The translations under genes and the position numbers were made by a program. DNA of 64,000 bases. It comes from Amphiura filiformis (lineage: Eukaryota > Echinodermata > Ophiuroidea > Amphilepidida > Amphiuridae). Positions within the stretch are counted from its first letter, which is position 1. Each line of letters starts with the position of its first letter. The notes below the pieces were generated by a model. It had not been told where the DNA came from. It was given only the letters and a program-made list of their open reading frames with translations, and did no database searches. The stretch covers positions 47,884,052-47,948,051 of the forward strand of contig NC_092635.1 of assembly GCF_039555335.1 (NCBI RefSeq), in the 5' to 3' direction. Positions 10,669 through 23,970 of the stretch are shown here, in pieces.

Positions 10669-11122
10669 ATCTTGTCATAAATATATACATTTTATATCCG
10701 AAAAAGCATTAAAAAAATGCTTTGAAAGTGAATAATGTTGTAAATAAGGGAAATTAAAGTTGAAAATGATTCAAAAGTATCTGTACACATTAGCATAATT
10801 AATACCGTATTTTGCTGTTTAAAACAACCGTGTTCTATTGCTTTAGCCAGATTTATCAATCGAAAGCAAAGTGAGTACGAATTTATTACAGAACTACTTT
10901 ACACATTGTATGGAGTGGACAAGCGGTTACTGACGCCAATATTATGACACAACACTTCTTACATCACTTTTGACACGCAACCGCCTTATCACGAAAGATC
11001 TCACCCTTAAATTGAGATAACAATTCTCTTTTAAACTCGTAGCGAAGAAAATTTATCATTTCCATGGTTTATAAAGTGAAACAACAATGTTGTCGTACGT
11101 TATGTAGAATGAAATAGAGATG

Positions 11123-11584
11123 TTAAAGCCATATTATAACATTTTCATAAGAAATAGAATTGTATTTTTTTGGTATTTTTTTGGTATTTTCAGATATGTC
11201 CTCTTTTAATTTGGGCCCAAACAGACGAGGCAATACAACGAAAATCGCTATTTAATACCAGCGCATATGTCGCCAATGCGAGCCACTCATTCGAACGTGA
11301 GTCATGTCGGTTCTATTGATATGTCACGACTGCCCGCACGCCATGTACGTACTGTGTTATGCACATCTTGTATGCGTTCGACTAATATTTCCATTATAAT
11401 AATAATCCGACAGTTCCTGCGGTTTATTCAAAATCTCGGATTTTGACAAAACTAAAGCACCTCAAGTCTTGATTGTTGCAGGGTATCATGTTAGTTTACT
11501 GAAGTACATAACAATCGCGTAAAAACTGATTTTTGAAAAACATTGAGGGCGTTCTCCTCAGCAAATGTTATAATATGGCTTTAA
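11123..11584. mobile_element. TTAAAGCCATATT-family MITE, complete
   Basis: The ends are TTAAAGCCATATTATAACAT and the inverse ATGTTATAATATGGCTTTAA, with TTAA on both sides. The body is non-coding. Confidence 0.88.
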
Positions 11585-11599
11585 GATGGGGGAAATGAT

Positions 11600-12585
11600 A
11601 ATTTGTATTGGTACTTATATATGATAGCTGTGTTCAATACCTCAAATACCCAAAACTGTGTTCAACGGTATCAAAGGCCTTTTATAAATCAATTCCATTT
11701 ATTGTTCCATGTAAATTCTATAACCTTAAACAAGAGCAAATATAACAAGAAAATTTTGCCTAGTACGAGGTATATCTTTGACGAAGCTACGATTAGAAAT
11801 AAATATAATGTAAGGACTAACAATAATGTTGAATCGAAGTAACGGGCTGAATTAAAACAAGGTCGGTGCTCAGTAGGAACTGGTTTTTTTACAGCTAATT
11901 CAAACATGTAGAACTATTTAGGACAGGCAATTTTATTGAAATGACGGGCTAACCTCAATTTTGTGTAATACAAAGAAGATAAAGACCACTGCAAGGCGCC
12001 ACGCCACTATGTTTCAAATGTGTCTTACATTATATGTAGGCTATTGGTACACCAGTCCATGCATAAGCTTTTCATTTCACAAGACAAACTGTCATTGCAA
12101 ATTGCAATCGCTCACTGACAGGCATAAATATATATATACACAGATTGTCATCAAAACATCTGCCATCGCAAAGCATCAAATCTGCATTTTACATTTGTTT
12201 TTAGAGTACACGTATAAAGAACTGGCGATCTGCCCGGATTGACCTGATGGTATCAAAATAGTGTGCAATACATTTACAAGCAGGGGTCGTTGCAATGGGG
12301 ACGTAACATGACAGTAAACTACGGAATTTCAGATATCGCCGAACCACACATTTAGAAAAAAAATGAGAACCTTCTCTGCTCAAACAAACCGCAGCTGGCG
12401 GTAAGAATTTTCACACCACCTACGTCGAAGTTTACATTTTAAATGGCGAACTGTTGTTGGAATAACAAAAACGACTGGTAAAAAGTCTACTAACTGACCT
12501 CAAAAGGTCAAGTCGTCTGTGAAGATAAAATGGCGAAATTGCGACAAGAACTGTCACCCTTGCAAGAGAAAATGCAGCTTATTTA
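11600..12585. other. Unassigned AT-rich spacer
   Basis: I see no gene, clear TIR or tandem array. Frames at 11603, 11961 and 12201 look random. Confidence 0.4.
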
Positions 12586-12587
12586 TT

Positions 12588-12735
12588 ATTGAAGACCGAA
12601 TTAAAAAGACTAGTTTGCGTCTGACCTCCTGTCAACCAGACCAAAAATGCAGTACTGCGCAGTTCAGCAACCAACCACACCGCGCCGTTGCCGTGACGTC
12701 AGACGCAAACTAGTCTTTTTAATTTGGTCTTCAAT
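12588..12735. mobile_element. 148 bp MITE with about 36 bp near-perfect TIRs
   Basis: The left end begins ATTGAAGACCGAATTAAAAA and the right end is its inverse, AAATTTGGTCTTCAAT type. The inner arms are CTAGTTTGCGTCTGAC and GTCAGACGCAAACTAG. The core is GC-rich. Confidence 0.88.
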
Positions 12736-12739
12736 TATA

Positions 12740-15050
12740 GCCAATGTCAATATGGGTCATCAGGAAAAATATTTTCCTAACATATTGGACTATACTACCA
12801 CTAAAGCTATATGGTTCTTCACAATATAACAGTAATGGAAAGAAATTTTCGGCACAAATAATTTTGACAAAAAATTACGTCACGAACATAAATATAAATC
12901 TCCTGATTTGCATATTGCCGCCATTCCTCCAGGTAGCTCGTCCAAATCCCTGATCCGTGATTGGTCTGTGTATTTATATTTGACGTAACCACAGAGAATA
13001 TAAGCTAATATACGCGGTGTCTAAAAACTGTAACATAAAAACTGCGATTTTTTTAAAAAACTACTTTCATACCAGATGTTCAGTGATACAGAGGAGGGAG
13101 TGGCACAGACCTGGATGAGATATGTCATAATGACTGGGCATTCTACTAACTTAAGTGAAATTACTTGTAAAATATTTTCCTGTAATAGTCTCTTTAATAT
13201 TGAAGGTATCTTAGGTATGTCTGTTGCAAGTATTATGTTTACGGAAACTCCAATTCTTCCTCTTCTGCAACCACGTACACTGAGTAGGTTGAACTTCGCA
13301 AACGTGTACTCCACCGTGTAGCTCTTTCAATGTTTGGAATGTAGCAGTATTTCACACTTAGAAAGAATTAACTCCAACAACGGTAATCTTGAATAGGCAA
13401 TGACTGGGGCCATTATCAATCCAAGATGGCTAAACAAGGTGACAAAATTGATTCCGAAAAATGTCCATGTGCTTGATATGCATCCCAGTTAGTAGAAACT
13501 TGTGAAATGAAATATCAGCCAGATGAAAACAGCAAAATATGATTTGCTTAAACTATGAAAAATCAAACAAATGTCTTGAAGAGTTATGCAGATAGGGTTG
13601 ATCGCTGAGTATATAGCATATAACATAAAAGCAGAGCAAACAGTATAGAAACACTTCAAATCAAGCAACGGTGGAGAGCAAAATAAGAGAGGGTTGCAGC
13701 CACACGGCGCAGAAAGCAATCGATAATATCGTCCGCATATATATTTACAATTATTATACGGATAAGTTTATACATTTATGATCTTATCATGTCTTATTTT
13801 GCAAGCCAAAACTTCAATAGTTAATATAAACAATAGTACATATAGGGGGCATCCTTGACGTACACCTTTCTTCAAAGGGACAAAATATGATACGGTTTAA
13901 TTTTGAACAATGCAGCTGATTTTGCTATAAATAATAGTCTTCACCCATTTGATCAAGTCCGAGCCAAAGTTAAGTTTTTCTGAGGTATAGTGAAAAGAGA
14001 GTTCATCTATCACAAGCCTTGCTGAAGACATTTTCGTCAATGTGTTGGGAGATCAGTTGGTGGTAGTATAGATGAATCCAGCGAGCTAAGTGATGGTCCG
14101 CAGAATTCATTCAGCCAATTCTGGGTCCCCTCCACACCAAACTGGTGTTGTGACTGCCCAATTTAGTGGATTAAAGCCGCTTAAAATCGATGTTTATATT
14201 GTATTGTGTTATAAACGTTCGTCATCCTTTTGTCTACGTGTAACACGGGCGATGGAATGCAGTTTAAAATCCCCGCTAAGGCCGCTTCATTTCACATTTT
14301 AGGTGGGATGGAGCCAACCGGGACGCAGCTGGCTGCCATTGAGGTGTAGGAATGCGTGAAATTGGATTCGTCTATAAGAGAGGCCGGGAGATCCAGCTGG
14401 CCATATAAGAGAAGCCGGGGCGATCAGCGATCACTCTGGCCGCGAAGAGAGCATCTTGAACAGACTAATGGCATTTGATCTAACAGAATTAATGCTGACC
14501 GCTGCGCGCTGTGCAATTTCTTGGCAAGACGATACTGACCAGCCCCATTGTTAAAATCATGCATTTAAATGATGCTTGAATAATTAAGTAGCTGTTGTGC
14601 ACTGTTCTGTTGGTTTCTATGCATAGTTTGGCAATGAATAAATATATATCCTAATCATAAAATATTGAGAATTTCATTGATGGTGGGTGCTCAGTGGGTG
14701 AAAAAGTAAGAATTTGGTCATTTTCTAACAGCAAATGATGGTGATGTTAAAAGAGACCGGCTATTTCTCTTTCTCATCCCCTTTTCCTTTAGATTGCCAC
14801 AAGTATAAAACATTTATAAAACGTGTAATGTTTTATGGTTGGCAGCTTTTAGCGAGCATCAAGTTAACATCGGTCATCTTCGTCGTGTTTGTACAACTGA
14901 AACTCACATTACCTACAGAGGTGTTTTCATTTCAGCCATTGCGCCAAGTTCATTGAAACAATATCAGAGAAATAAAACATGTTTAAAAGATACATGATGT
15001 ATTTCGTTAACATGAACGAGTGCTTTTACAATCAAAATGTATCATTCCGA
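12740..15050. other. Unassigned intergenic stretch
   Basis: I recognise no gene. The frame at 13021-13314 (minus) and a GC-richer block at about 14090-14560 stand out mildly but show no domain or splice chain. 13010-13040 (CGGTGTCTAAAAACTG) may be an element end. Confidence 0.35.
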
Positions 15051-15309
15051 AATAAAAGTTAGTTAGGTATGATCTGATCAAGGCAATTTTCAGAAGGGGG
15101 GAAAATTTGACGAAAATGGTCAAAAGTGGACTTCTCACGGGGTGGGCAGATTCGCCCATAATTTTCCCCCTTGGTTACGCTACTGCTCCATTGCATTAGT
15201 ATATGCTCACCTGAAAAGTGGAACTTTGACCCTCAATAAAAAATATTTTTCTTTCATTTGGCACTCCCTTGAGGGCCATGCCTCCTCGGCGTTTTGAGAT
15301 ACGAAAAGG

Positions 15310-15650
15310 ACCCCAAAATTTTAATAGTTTTTGCTGCTCAAGAGTGATCATTTCCACCAAGTTTCATGACAATCCAACAATCTATTATTAGTAACTGTCA
15401 ACCTTGCTATGACCTTGAAGGTTTTGACGCTTAATTGTGATTACATGATCCACGTTTTTTGACAATCCGACAATCAATACTCAGTTGACCTCAACTGACC
15501 TTGACACGACTTTAACATTTTGACAATCCAACAATATGTACTCAGTCGACCTCAGATGAGTTTAAAAAGTCCACCAAGTTTCATGACAATCTGACAATGT
15601 ATACTCAATTCTTCTTGACCTTGACCTGACTTTCAACATTTTTACGCTTA
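15310..15650. repeat. Interrupted tandem repeat with CACCAAGTTTCATGACAATC units
   Basis: About four degenerate units contain TTTCATGACAATC, CAACAAT, ACTCAGTTGACCT and TGACCTTGA. A related inverted piece (CATGAAACTTGGTGGATGTG) occurs at 18488 and 20507. Confidence 0.65.
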
Positions 15651-15912
15651 CATCCATCATTCATAACTCCAAATTTCTTCTGTCTTTTGCCTTTTCTGTC
15701 TTTTACCATTTACCAATGTTCAGTTTAGTTAAATGGCTAAGACTGAAAAAAATGTCATAGCTAAGCCCTAACACTTTAATTTTCATCGGATTTTACCCGT
15801 TGTTAAAGCTATACCGATATGGGCAAATTGTCCATGCCAAAGATTAAAACCAAGATAAAGTGCGCCCAATTTAAGTGTAAAATTCCGTGTTATACCGCTG
15901 GCGGAAAAATAA

Positions 15913-16203
15913 GCACGGTGGCCTATAATGGTTAGGGCGCGACCTTCATAATCGAAAGGTAGCGGGTTCGAGCCCCACCACGGCCAGTGTGTTGCGTACT
16001 TGGGCAAGATAGCTTAATTCCCAATTGCTTTACTCCACCCAGGTGTAAAATGGGGAGCTGCTGGATAATCTAAGTCGCTGAGAGTCTGCGCATCATTTGG
16101 GGACTTTGTGAAGCGGAAATGATTCTGATATATCCTAATGGCAGCGGAATTCATTAGGAAACGAATTTGGAGAAAACCTTCCGTTAATAAAATGCTATGC
16201 TGA
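15913..16203 (+). mobile_element. tRNA-derived SINE
   Basis: A tRNA-like head has an A box (TGGCCTATAATGG, 15919-15931) and an exact B box (GGTTCGAGCCC, 15965-15975). It is followed by a body with ACTTGGGCAAG and CACCCAGGTGTAAAATGGGG, words typical of conserved SINE central domains. The acceptor and anticodon stems do not pair well, so it is not a working tRNA gene. Confidence 0.8.
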
Positions 16204-16421
16204 GCCACCAGCCTGGGTGGCTCACGCTCCAGTAATCTCAGATGATTGAGCTCAGTAATACATCAAAGAATGTCTTCCAATTCATGAAAACAAATAGATA
16301 ATCAGCTTATCGGATTAAAAGCTTAGAGGGAATGTCTTGCTGCTCAGCGAGTGTTTGTAATTATCAGAAGGTTTTCTCCAAATTCATTCTCTAATGTATA
16401 GTTGTTGAAGTGTGCTGATAA

Positions 16422-16843
16422 CCAGTAGCGTAGCCAGCGGGGGGCAGGGGAAGAGTGCCCCCTGACAAAAAAAAAATGAAAGAAAAAGTGCCCTCTGACA
16501 AAAAATGAAAGAGAAAATCAGGAGGGCAAAGGAAAAGAAAAAGGGCAGCCCTTTTCTAGCAAAATTCAGGGCCAAAATAGTGTAAAATACAAAATTTTTC
16601 CGCGCTACGCGCGCACATTGTAACAATAAAGCCCTTTTTTAGCCGGATAATGGGCGAAAATAGTGTAAAATACCATTTTTTTCGCGCTACGCGCGCACAT
16701 CATCCCAATAAGGCCCTTTTCGGGAAGCTCGAAGACATACAGTCTCTATATATTGTATGATGCAACTGCAATTTTTTTCGTCTGTGCCCCCAAAATTTTA
16801 TTTTGCCCCTCCCCCCACCAAGAAAGCTGGCTACGCCCCTGCT
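16422..16843. mobile_element. MITE with CAGTAGCGTAGCCAG ends
   Basis: The left end CCAGTAGCGTAGCCAG is inverted on the right as GCTGGCTACGCCCCTG. Inside are two near-identical modules, CGCGCTACGCGCGCAC (about 16601 and 16684), and AAAATAGTGTAAAATAC repeated twice. Similar ends are at 53650-53824. Confidence 0.82.
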
Positions 16844-16849
16844 GATAAC

Positions 16850-17915
16850 TAGGTCATGCTTAGATGAAGCACACGTTAAATCACCGACATTATTCTTTAT
16901 TTATATTTATAAGCCACTTGAGTGCACTTGGTGCTTTGTGGGTGTGTTGTAAGTTGCAACTAGGTATCTTCTTTGTTTATTATCTTCTAATCACTTTATT
17001 CATTACACCCAACGTTGGCGGAATTTATGTTTTATAATATCTTTATTTTGGGCTCACACTGTCATCCTTGGCAAGTCACGGGCCCTCCCCCGCCCTTTGC
17101 TCAGCGGTGACGTGCAGGACTTCATGAAAGTGGGGATGGGCAGTATGACAGCAGTGTCGTAAATTTCTTTTTTCACTGGGGATGGAGGTTGGTGTAGGCC
17201 TAACATCCTTGAACACATGTTGAAGAGGAGCAACAGAAGTGTGTTAAGCTTCCAGATTAAGTTTCCATTTCAAGCCAAAATGATCAATTATGAACATTGA
17301 AGTAGCGTTTTTGTTTTTGCTCCCAGATTATTAGTAAGTTTCTGCGGGAAGCGCAGAAAATTGGCCAATTTCAAAGGTAAAATTATGAAATATGAACATT
17401 GAATTGGCTTGGACAGATTCGCGCGAAGCGTCCGAAAATTTGCAATTTGATAGCGTTTTTTGCTCCTAGATTAAATACCTTAACAAAAATAAAGCATTGC
17501 CAATTTTAACGAGGTCAAGTGAGTATAGATTTTCCGATTGTCATGCAACTTTTTCTTCTTTTTTATGTTTATGTGTTTTATTATAATCAAAACAAATCAA
17601 CTCAGAATCATAAATCACAAATATCGCATCAAAAACAGCAATATTATAAAATACATTAGGCCCTATACAAAATAGCAGGGAATCACACACATCAGATTAA
17701 AGCATTCAAATGTCAAAATTCTAAATGAGCAATCAGTTTACCTTTTTTCTTGATAGCAATACAATATTTTGTATTCCTTTGGAGTAAAGCCATTAATTCA
17801 GCCACATTTGGCTTTTTGTCTTGGAATTTACATGTAATATTTAGTACATAAAATAATTATGTTACCAATGAGTCCTTAGTAATATCAAAAATTTTACCCA
17901 AATTTTCAAACTGAA
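16850..17915. other. Unassigned spacer
   Basis: No gene was seen. 17085-17125 (CGGGCCCTCCCCCGCCCTTT) is repeated at 19672-19704, next to the second copy of the segmental duplication. Confidence 0.4.
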
Positions 17916-19467
17916 AATCAAAACCAAGTTTAACTTCAAAATGTTCTGAATCTCTAGCTAGAGGACTAAATCGCACTCGCAAAATATGAACAGGTGTTTC
18001 AGGATCCTTGTGAAAAAAATGAACAATCAGGAGAGTCAGTCCTTAAATCAGAATCTTAAATAAAAAATCTATAAAAGCAATGGATTTGTGAAAAACCTTG
18101 AAATAAAAGGACGGCAAAACTTAAAATTTCTAATGTGAATTTCCTCTCAACGACTATTGACTAGGATATCATTCCAAAAAGAAATGACCTTTCCTGGGAG
18201 ACATTTATCAAGAATAATTTTGTAAGTGTATTTTGGAATCTTTGAATCCTTAGCAGTCGTTATCAGCAGGCCCGTACGCAAGGGGGGGGGGGTCCCCCAA
18301 TTTGGAAAAGTATACAAAAAGTTTCAAAAATCGTTTTTTTACGCTTTCTTGGACAAAAAAGGTCCAAATTTGGGGAAGAAAGTCGACTTTTCACAAAATC
18401 GACCCCCTCGACTTTTCACAAAATCCAGAAACCAGATCATCAAAACTCTTGAGGTTAATCTGAGATCAGGTCATCTGAGATGCTGTCATGAAACTTGGTG
18501 GATGTGATCGCAAAATTCAAGGTCAACTGAATATAGATTTTTGGATTGTGCAACTATGTAGATGTGACTTCCATTGAGCAATTTGTTACAATTCTGAATT
18601 AAATGTATTTAGAACATATTTTAAAAAGTAAATTCGGCTTTCAAAATGAACGTTCTTGAGCATCCCAGGCACTCATAATTGCAAAATTTGACACCTGATA
18701 TATCTCCATTTGCGGCGTTGTCCTTTTAACGACAGTTCTTGTTTTTTATTTTCTTGGTATATCAATTTCAATAATATATATTCGTAGCCCCTATGAAACT
18801 TAGAAACGAATTTTAAAATTATCAAAAGTGGCAACTGAACAAATTCCAAGTTGCAAAGGCTTATTGTCGTCGAGAACCATATCGTTTTACAAAACCTTGA
18901 CTGAGTGGCTTTCAAGCTTCAAAATGTAAATGTTTATCTGCATTAATTTTGTTTGTGCAAACTTCATGTATAATATGTAATCTGACACTGTTCAATACTC
19001 TGCTTGCTTTACATTTACAGTAGCTATGTAAAAGAATCGTTCGGTATGATGTCACTGAATATACAGGGTGCTTCTGAAAGATTTGTAGTTATTGTGGTTC
19101 CTTTGCTTTATTTCAATTGTTACTTGTACGGATCCAAATTCAAACATGGGAACACAATGTATGGGGGTTTACCAATTATATCCTTTTTAATCATCTAAAT
19201 TACTTGTATTGTTTAGAGAAAATATTGTCATTTTCCCAAAATTCATAATAAGTTGGCATGGGAACTTGTTTTATTTGCATATTCATTGCAGATGAAGTTG
19301 AGTTAATTGACAAGCTTGGCTTCGGTGAGTCTACCTCGTACACCATTTGTAAACAGTACTTCTGTATTTTATCAGCGTTTTATATTACTTCCACAAATTC
19401 AAAAATGTGTATACGAGATAGACTGTAGCTTAAGTTGACAATCTTGGCTTAAATGACTGTGGTCTAA

Positions 19468-19645
19468 GCCAGTGGCGTAGCGTGGGTCATCCGATTGGGG
19501 GCGACCATGATGGACACCGGGTCTGATTGGGGGGGGGGGGGGGGCAAAAGCCGTTTTTTCGGCAATTTTCCTATGGGATTTTCTACATTTTGCAATCGAT
19601 GGGGGGGGGGCACGGGGGGGGGCACTCTGACGCTACGCCACTGGT
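19468..19645. mobile_element. MITE with CCAGTGGCGTAGCGT ends and long G runs
   Basis: The left end CCAGTGGCGTAGCGTGG is inverted at the right as GACGCTACGCCACTGG. The interior has G runs of about 17, 10 and 9, so the G-rich strand could form quadruplexes. Confidence 0.88.
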
Positions 19646-20075
19646 CTAAACTGTGCCGACGAGAGCCTTCACGGGCCCTCCCCCGCCCTTTGCTCAGCGG
19701 TGACGAATCAAAACCAAGTTTAACTTCAAAATGTTCTGAATCTCTAGCTAGAGGACTAAAACGCACTCGCAAAATATGAACAGGTGTTTCAGGATCCTTG
19801 TGAAAAAATGAACAATCAGGAGAGTCAGTCCTTAAATCAGAATCTTAAATAAAAAAATCTATAAAAGCAATGGATTTGTGAAAAACCTTGAAATAAAAGG
19901 ACGGCAAATTATCGAAATTCAATGGCACACTTAAAATTTCTAATGTGAATTTCCTCTCAACCACTATTGACTAGGATATCATTCCAAAAAGAAATGACCT
20001 TTCCTGGGAGACATTTATCAAGAATAATTTTGTAAGTGTATTTTGGAATCTTTGAATCCTTAGCAGTCGTTATCA

Positions 20076-20314
20076 GCAGGCCCGTACGCAAGGGGGGGGG
20101 GTCCCCCAATTTGGAAAAGTATACAAAAAGTCCCAAAATTTCAAAAATCGGGTTTTTTACGCTTTCTTGGACAAAAAAGGTCCAAATTTGGGGAAGAAAG
20201 TCGACTTTTCACAAAATCGACCCCTCGAATTTTCACAAAATCGCCCCCCCCCCCCTAAAAAATGTCCACTTTTTCAAAATCACCCCCCCAATGAAATCCT
20301 GCGTACGGGCCTGG
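20076..20314. mobile_element. MITE with CAGGCCCGTACGCA ends
   Basis: CAGGCCCGTACGCAAGG on the left matches the inverse CCTGCGTACGGGCCTG on the right. G and C runs flank a core with GTCGACTTTTCACAAAATCG. A deleted sister copy is at 18270-18420. Confidence 0.88.
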
Positions 20315-21007
20315 ATATCAGGTTTTCAAAAAAAAAATTAGATATATCAAAACCACAAATACCTAGAATATGAATCCAATCAGTTGAAATATTTTTTTAC
20401 AAGAAAATTATATTTCTTCCTATCCTGAGGAGATATGTCAAATCCAGAAACCAGATCATCAAAACTCTTGAGGTTAATCTGAGATCAGGTCATCTGAGAT
20501 GCTGTCATGAAACTTGGTGGATGTGATCGCAAAATATGTTCAACGTCATTTCAAGGTCAACTGTATAGATTTTTGGATTGTGCAACTATGTAGATGTGAC
20601 TTCCATTGAGCAATTTGTTACAATTCTGAATTAAATGTATTTAGAACATATTTGAAAAAGTAAATTCGGCTTTCAAAATGAACGTTCTTGAGCATCCCAG
20701 GCACTCATAATTGCAAAATTTGACACCTGATATATCTCCATTTGCGGCGTTGTCTTTTTAAAGACAGTTCTTGTTTTTTATTTTCTTGGTATATCAATTT
20801 CAATAATATATATTCGTAGCCCCTATGAAACTTATATACTTTTTAATCATCTAAATTACTTGTATTGTTTAGAGAAAATACTGTCTTTTTCCCAGATTCA
20901 TAATAAGTATTGACCTTTTCGCTAAATCCCATAAGCCTTTGCGAGTACACCTGAGATGTCGTCATTTGACGTCACGCCGATCTGCACCGATGCGCACATC
21001 GTTTATC

Positions 21008-21212
21008 GAACATTGTTACTATTTTGTGAAAATGTTATTGTAAAAATTAGTTTAATGTTAGAATATTTTGCAGTAATTTTCAAAAATTGTTTTTGAATGT
21101 TATAAAACTTTTTATATCCTTTATATAACCCAGGTTTAAAGGTTTTCTGGCAACCTTTCGTAACATGTCTGACCTTTTGTGAATAATGTCCAAAATATTT
21201 TGTGTTTGCTGG
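21008..21212. mobile_element. Partial CAGCAAACAC-family element
   Basis: The right end TTTTGTGTTTGCTGGG and the module TATATAACCCAGGTTTAAAGG are present; the left end is not visible. Confidence 0.7.
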
Positions 21213-21857
21213 GTTACATGTGGACAAAATTAGTATTATGAATTTGGATAAATCACTGTATTTTACGAATAATTCAATGATTTAAAAAGGATTCTAAAGT
21301 ACATACTCAAAAGTACGTGACTTGATTTCAAAATATTATAATTTAATATGATGTTTAAATTTTAGCACGTGCCCTTACAGCGACTCAAATGTCAAGGTCT
21401 TTTTTTTTGGGGGAGGGATATAATTTAATATACAAATTAGAAGTCGAAGACATATAAACTTAATTTTATTACGTTTAGAGAAATAAAAATACCAAATATA
21501 CCATTCAAATGACGCAAATGAATATATTCTATATGGACGCATGATTTCAAAAGTTGTTTTTTTTTCTAAATAAATCTGTTTATCCTAGAGCAATAAAATT
21601 TGACATTTTGATCCTAAATTCAATTAAGTTTCCAAAACAATGACAAAAGAGTTCAGAGTTAAAATTACATTAAGGTTGGATTCACGGTTATTCATTAAAA
21701 CAGATTGGCAATTTATAACTGAAATTAATATTGTATTAAAAGTTTAAAATGTTTATGGTAGCGATATAGCTAGAGAGGTACCTCAGAATTAGATACTTTT
21801 ATTACCATGATTACTTTCCGAGTCACCCGTTTCCATGCATATTGAATTTGGGTGTTC

Positions 21858-22567
21858 TTAAGGGATGGGGTATGAACGTTTGGACAGTATTTATTGTGGG
21901 ACATGAGAGCACATCAGACATATCGAATTGCATTCTGAATACGAAGAATGTCCTTCTGATATCAAATAATTTTGATATTTTGAAATTCGCAATGTAATAC
22001 ACATTTTATGGCAAATGATTAAAAATTGATATTTTTGATATTTAAAAGTACTCGAAGTAAACTTTATAAATGTGATGATTTATACTTAAAGTGTATGTAG
22101 TGGGATGAAAAGCCGACGATCAATTGAAAATTTTGACCTGTCGTATTGAAGATATGGATTTTTTTTCCCAAAACACCAAAAAGGTCTTTTGGGGAAAAAA
22201 TCCATATCTTCAATATGAAAGGTCAAAATTTTCAATTGATCGTCGAGTTCTTCAGCTACATACACTTTATAAAGTGTATGTAGCTGGGAGGAACAGTAAA
22301 TCTAATGATATATTCTTAAAAGAATATATCATTAGATTTATCAAATTTGCTTCGAGGACTTATATATATCAAAAATGTGAAAAATATCAAATTTTAACAA
22401 TTTGTCATAAAATTTGTATTATATCGTGAATTTCAAAAAATGAAAATTATTTGATATCAGAAAGATATTCTTCGTATTCAGAATGCAATTCGATATGTCT
22501 GATGTGCTCTGATGTCCCACAAAAAATACTATCGAAACGCTCAAAACGCTCATTCCAGATCCCTTAA
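21858..22567. mobile_element. Complete palindromic MITE, TTAAGGGAT family
   Basis: A roughly 710 bp foldback with TTAA at both ends. Arms include GACATATCGAATTGCATTCT, AAGTGTATGTAG and GATCAATTGAAAATTTTGAC with their inverses. Other copies are 24176-27986 (interrupted), 29161-29430 (half) and 49400-50530 (interrupted). Confidence 0.92.
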
Positions 22568-22732
22568 GGCAAGTTGGAGCCTTCAGGCCTAATTTTTCCT
22601 ATTTTGGTTATTTTTGTTTAATAAACAGTTTGAGCAAAATCTATTTTTGACCGATCATGCTGAGGGTAAATATTTATGTGCACTAGCAATTAATTTGGAT
22701 ATTTTACCATGTTAAAGCAATCTTGACTATTG

Positions 22733-23010
22733 GGCTATTCCATTTAAAATCCACACTACCCCTGTTGAAGATTTAGCTAAAGTCTTCCACAGAGGGAGTA
22801 TGAATTTTGAACACAATAGACAATTGGGTAACTTCCATTTGAAATACGCACTCCAGTTGTGGAAGATATAGGTAAAGACTTAATACAGGGGGAGTATGGG
22901 AATCAAAATGATTAACTCTGACGTATTACATTTTAAAAACAAACTCCCCCTGTGGAAGATATTTCCAGAATCTTCCACAGGGGTAGTGTGGGTTTCAACT
23001 GGAATAGCTC
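22733..23010. mobile_element. Foldback MITE, TGGAAGAT family
   Basis: GGGCTATTCCATTTAAAATC on the left pairs with TTTCAACTGGAATAGCTC on the right. CTGTGGAAGATATTTCCAG appears inside. Confidence 0.85.
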
Positions 23011-23278
23011 ATTAGCGTTAATCTTTTAGAAACACACCGTATAGCTCAGAATAAATTCACTAAAATTCGTGTAGGATTTCAATTTATTTTCATAGGCCAT
23101 TGAGCTCTAGGAAAACACGACGAAATCCTATGCAAAACCAATACGATTATATGAATGACTTTATAATTAAAAATATTCTAAGGTGGGTTTGAGGTGAGCA
23201 TATAGCATTTCAAATACTCAAATATTGATACAAATAAATCAGACACACAAAAGGAACTGTATGTGCGTTATAAAGGAT

Positions 23279-23970
23279 CCCAGCAAACACAAAAACGTTT
23301 TAAAAACGTTTTAAATAAGTTATATTTTGGCTTTTGGTTTAGGTAAAAACGTTTTAATAACATTAAAATGTCGGGTTATATAAAGGTCATGATAACGTTT
23401 TAAAACGTTTTGTATGAAAACACACTACAACAATATTTTTAAATGTTTTCAAAAAATGTTATTGTAAACTATTTTTGCAAACATTTTTGCAAAATATTGT
23501 GTCAATACTTAAATAACATTATGTTAAAATATTTGAACCCAGCAAACACATAAATGTTCTTAAAATGCTTTTTTCAAAACCTTTTAATAACATTTAAATG
23601 TCGGGTTATAGAAAGGTCATGAAAACGTTTTTAAAACGTTATTGAAAATATTGTGGGCAAACATTTTTCGCAAAATATTTTTTCAACCCCAAAATAACAT
23701 TCTGTTTAGAATGTTTTGTATCAAGTTTTCAAGAATGTTTTTGGAATGTTATTAAAACGTTTTTATACCCGTTATATAACCCGACATTTAAACGTTTTCT
23801 GTAAAACATTTTTGTTTGCTGAGCAGTAGATTATCAAAAATGTTTTTAAGGTTATGAAAACGTTTTATACTCTTAATATACCCTTTATATAACCCGACAT
23901 TTAAACGTTTTCTGACAACCTTTTATAACCTTTTGCGAATGATGTCGAAAACGTTTTGTGTTTGCTGGGA
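23279..23970. mobile_element. CAGCAAACAC-family element, second full copy, inverted relative to 6519-7190
   Basis: The ends are CCCAGCAAACACAAAAACG and GTTTTGTGTTTGCTGGGA. The order of internal modules mirrors the copy in opsin intron 1. Confidence 0.9.

Larger units (their letters stand above)
17916..20834. repeat. Imperfect segmental tandem duplication, offset about 1.79 kb
   Basis: Copy 1 is 17916-18810 and copy 2 is 19705-20834. Shared stretches include CTCTAGCTAGAGGACTAAA, GAACAGGTGTTTCAGGATCC and CATTCCAAAAAGAAATGACC. Copy 1 has lost most of a MITE that is intact in copy 2 (20076-20314). Beyond copy 2 the sequence rejoins the 19180 region (TTTTTAATCATCTAAATTAC). Confidence 0.9.

Noticed and set aside
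13021-13321. Overlapping 80-97 codon frames on both strands
   Set aside because: No recognisable motif, and no splice-linked partners found; could be an old transposon fragment but cannot be supported.
15913-15985. Functional tRNA gene
   Set aside because: A and B boxes are present, but the acceptor and anticodon stems do not pair and a SINE body follows.
19464-19779. Frames of about 100 codons around the G runs
   Set aside because: They lie across a GGCGTAGCGT MITE and its duplicated flank, with Gly/Pro runs produced by G tracts.
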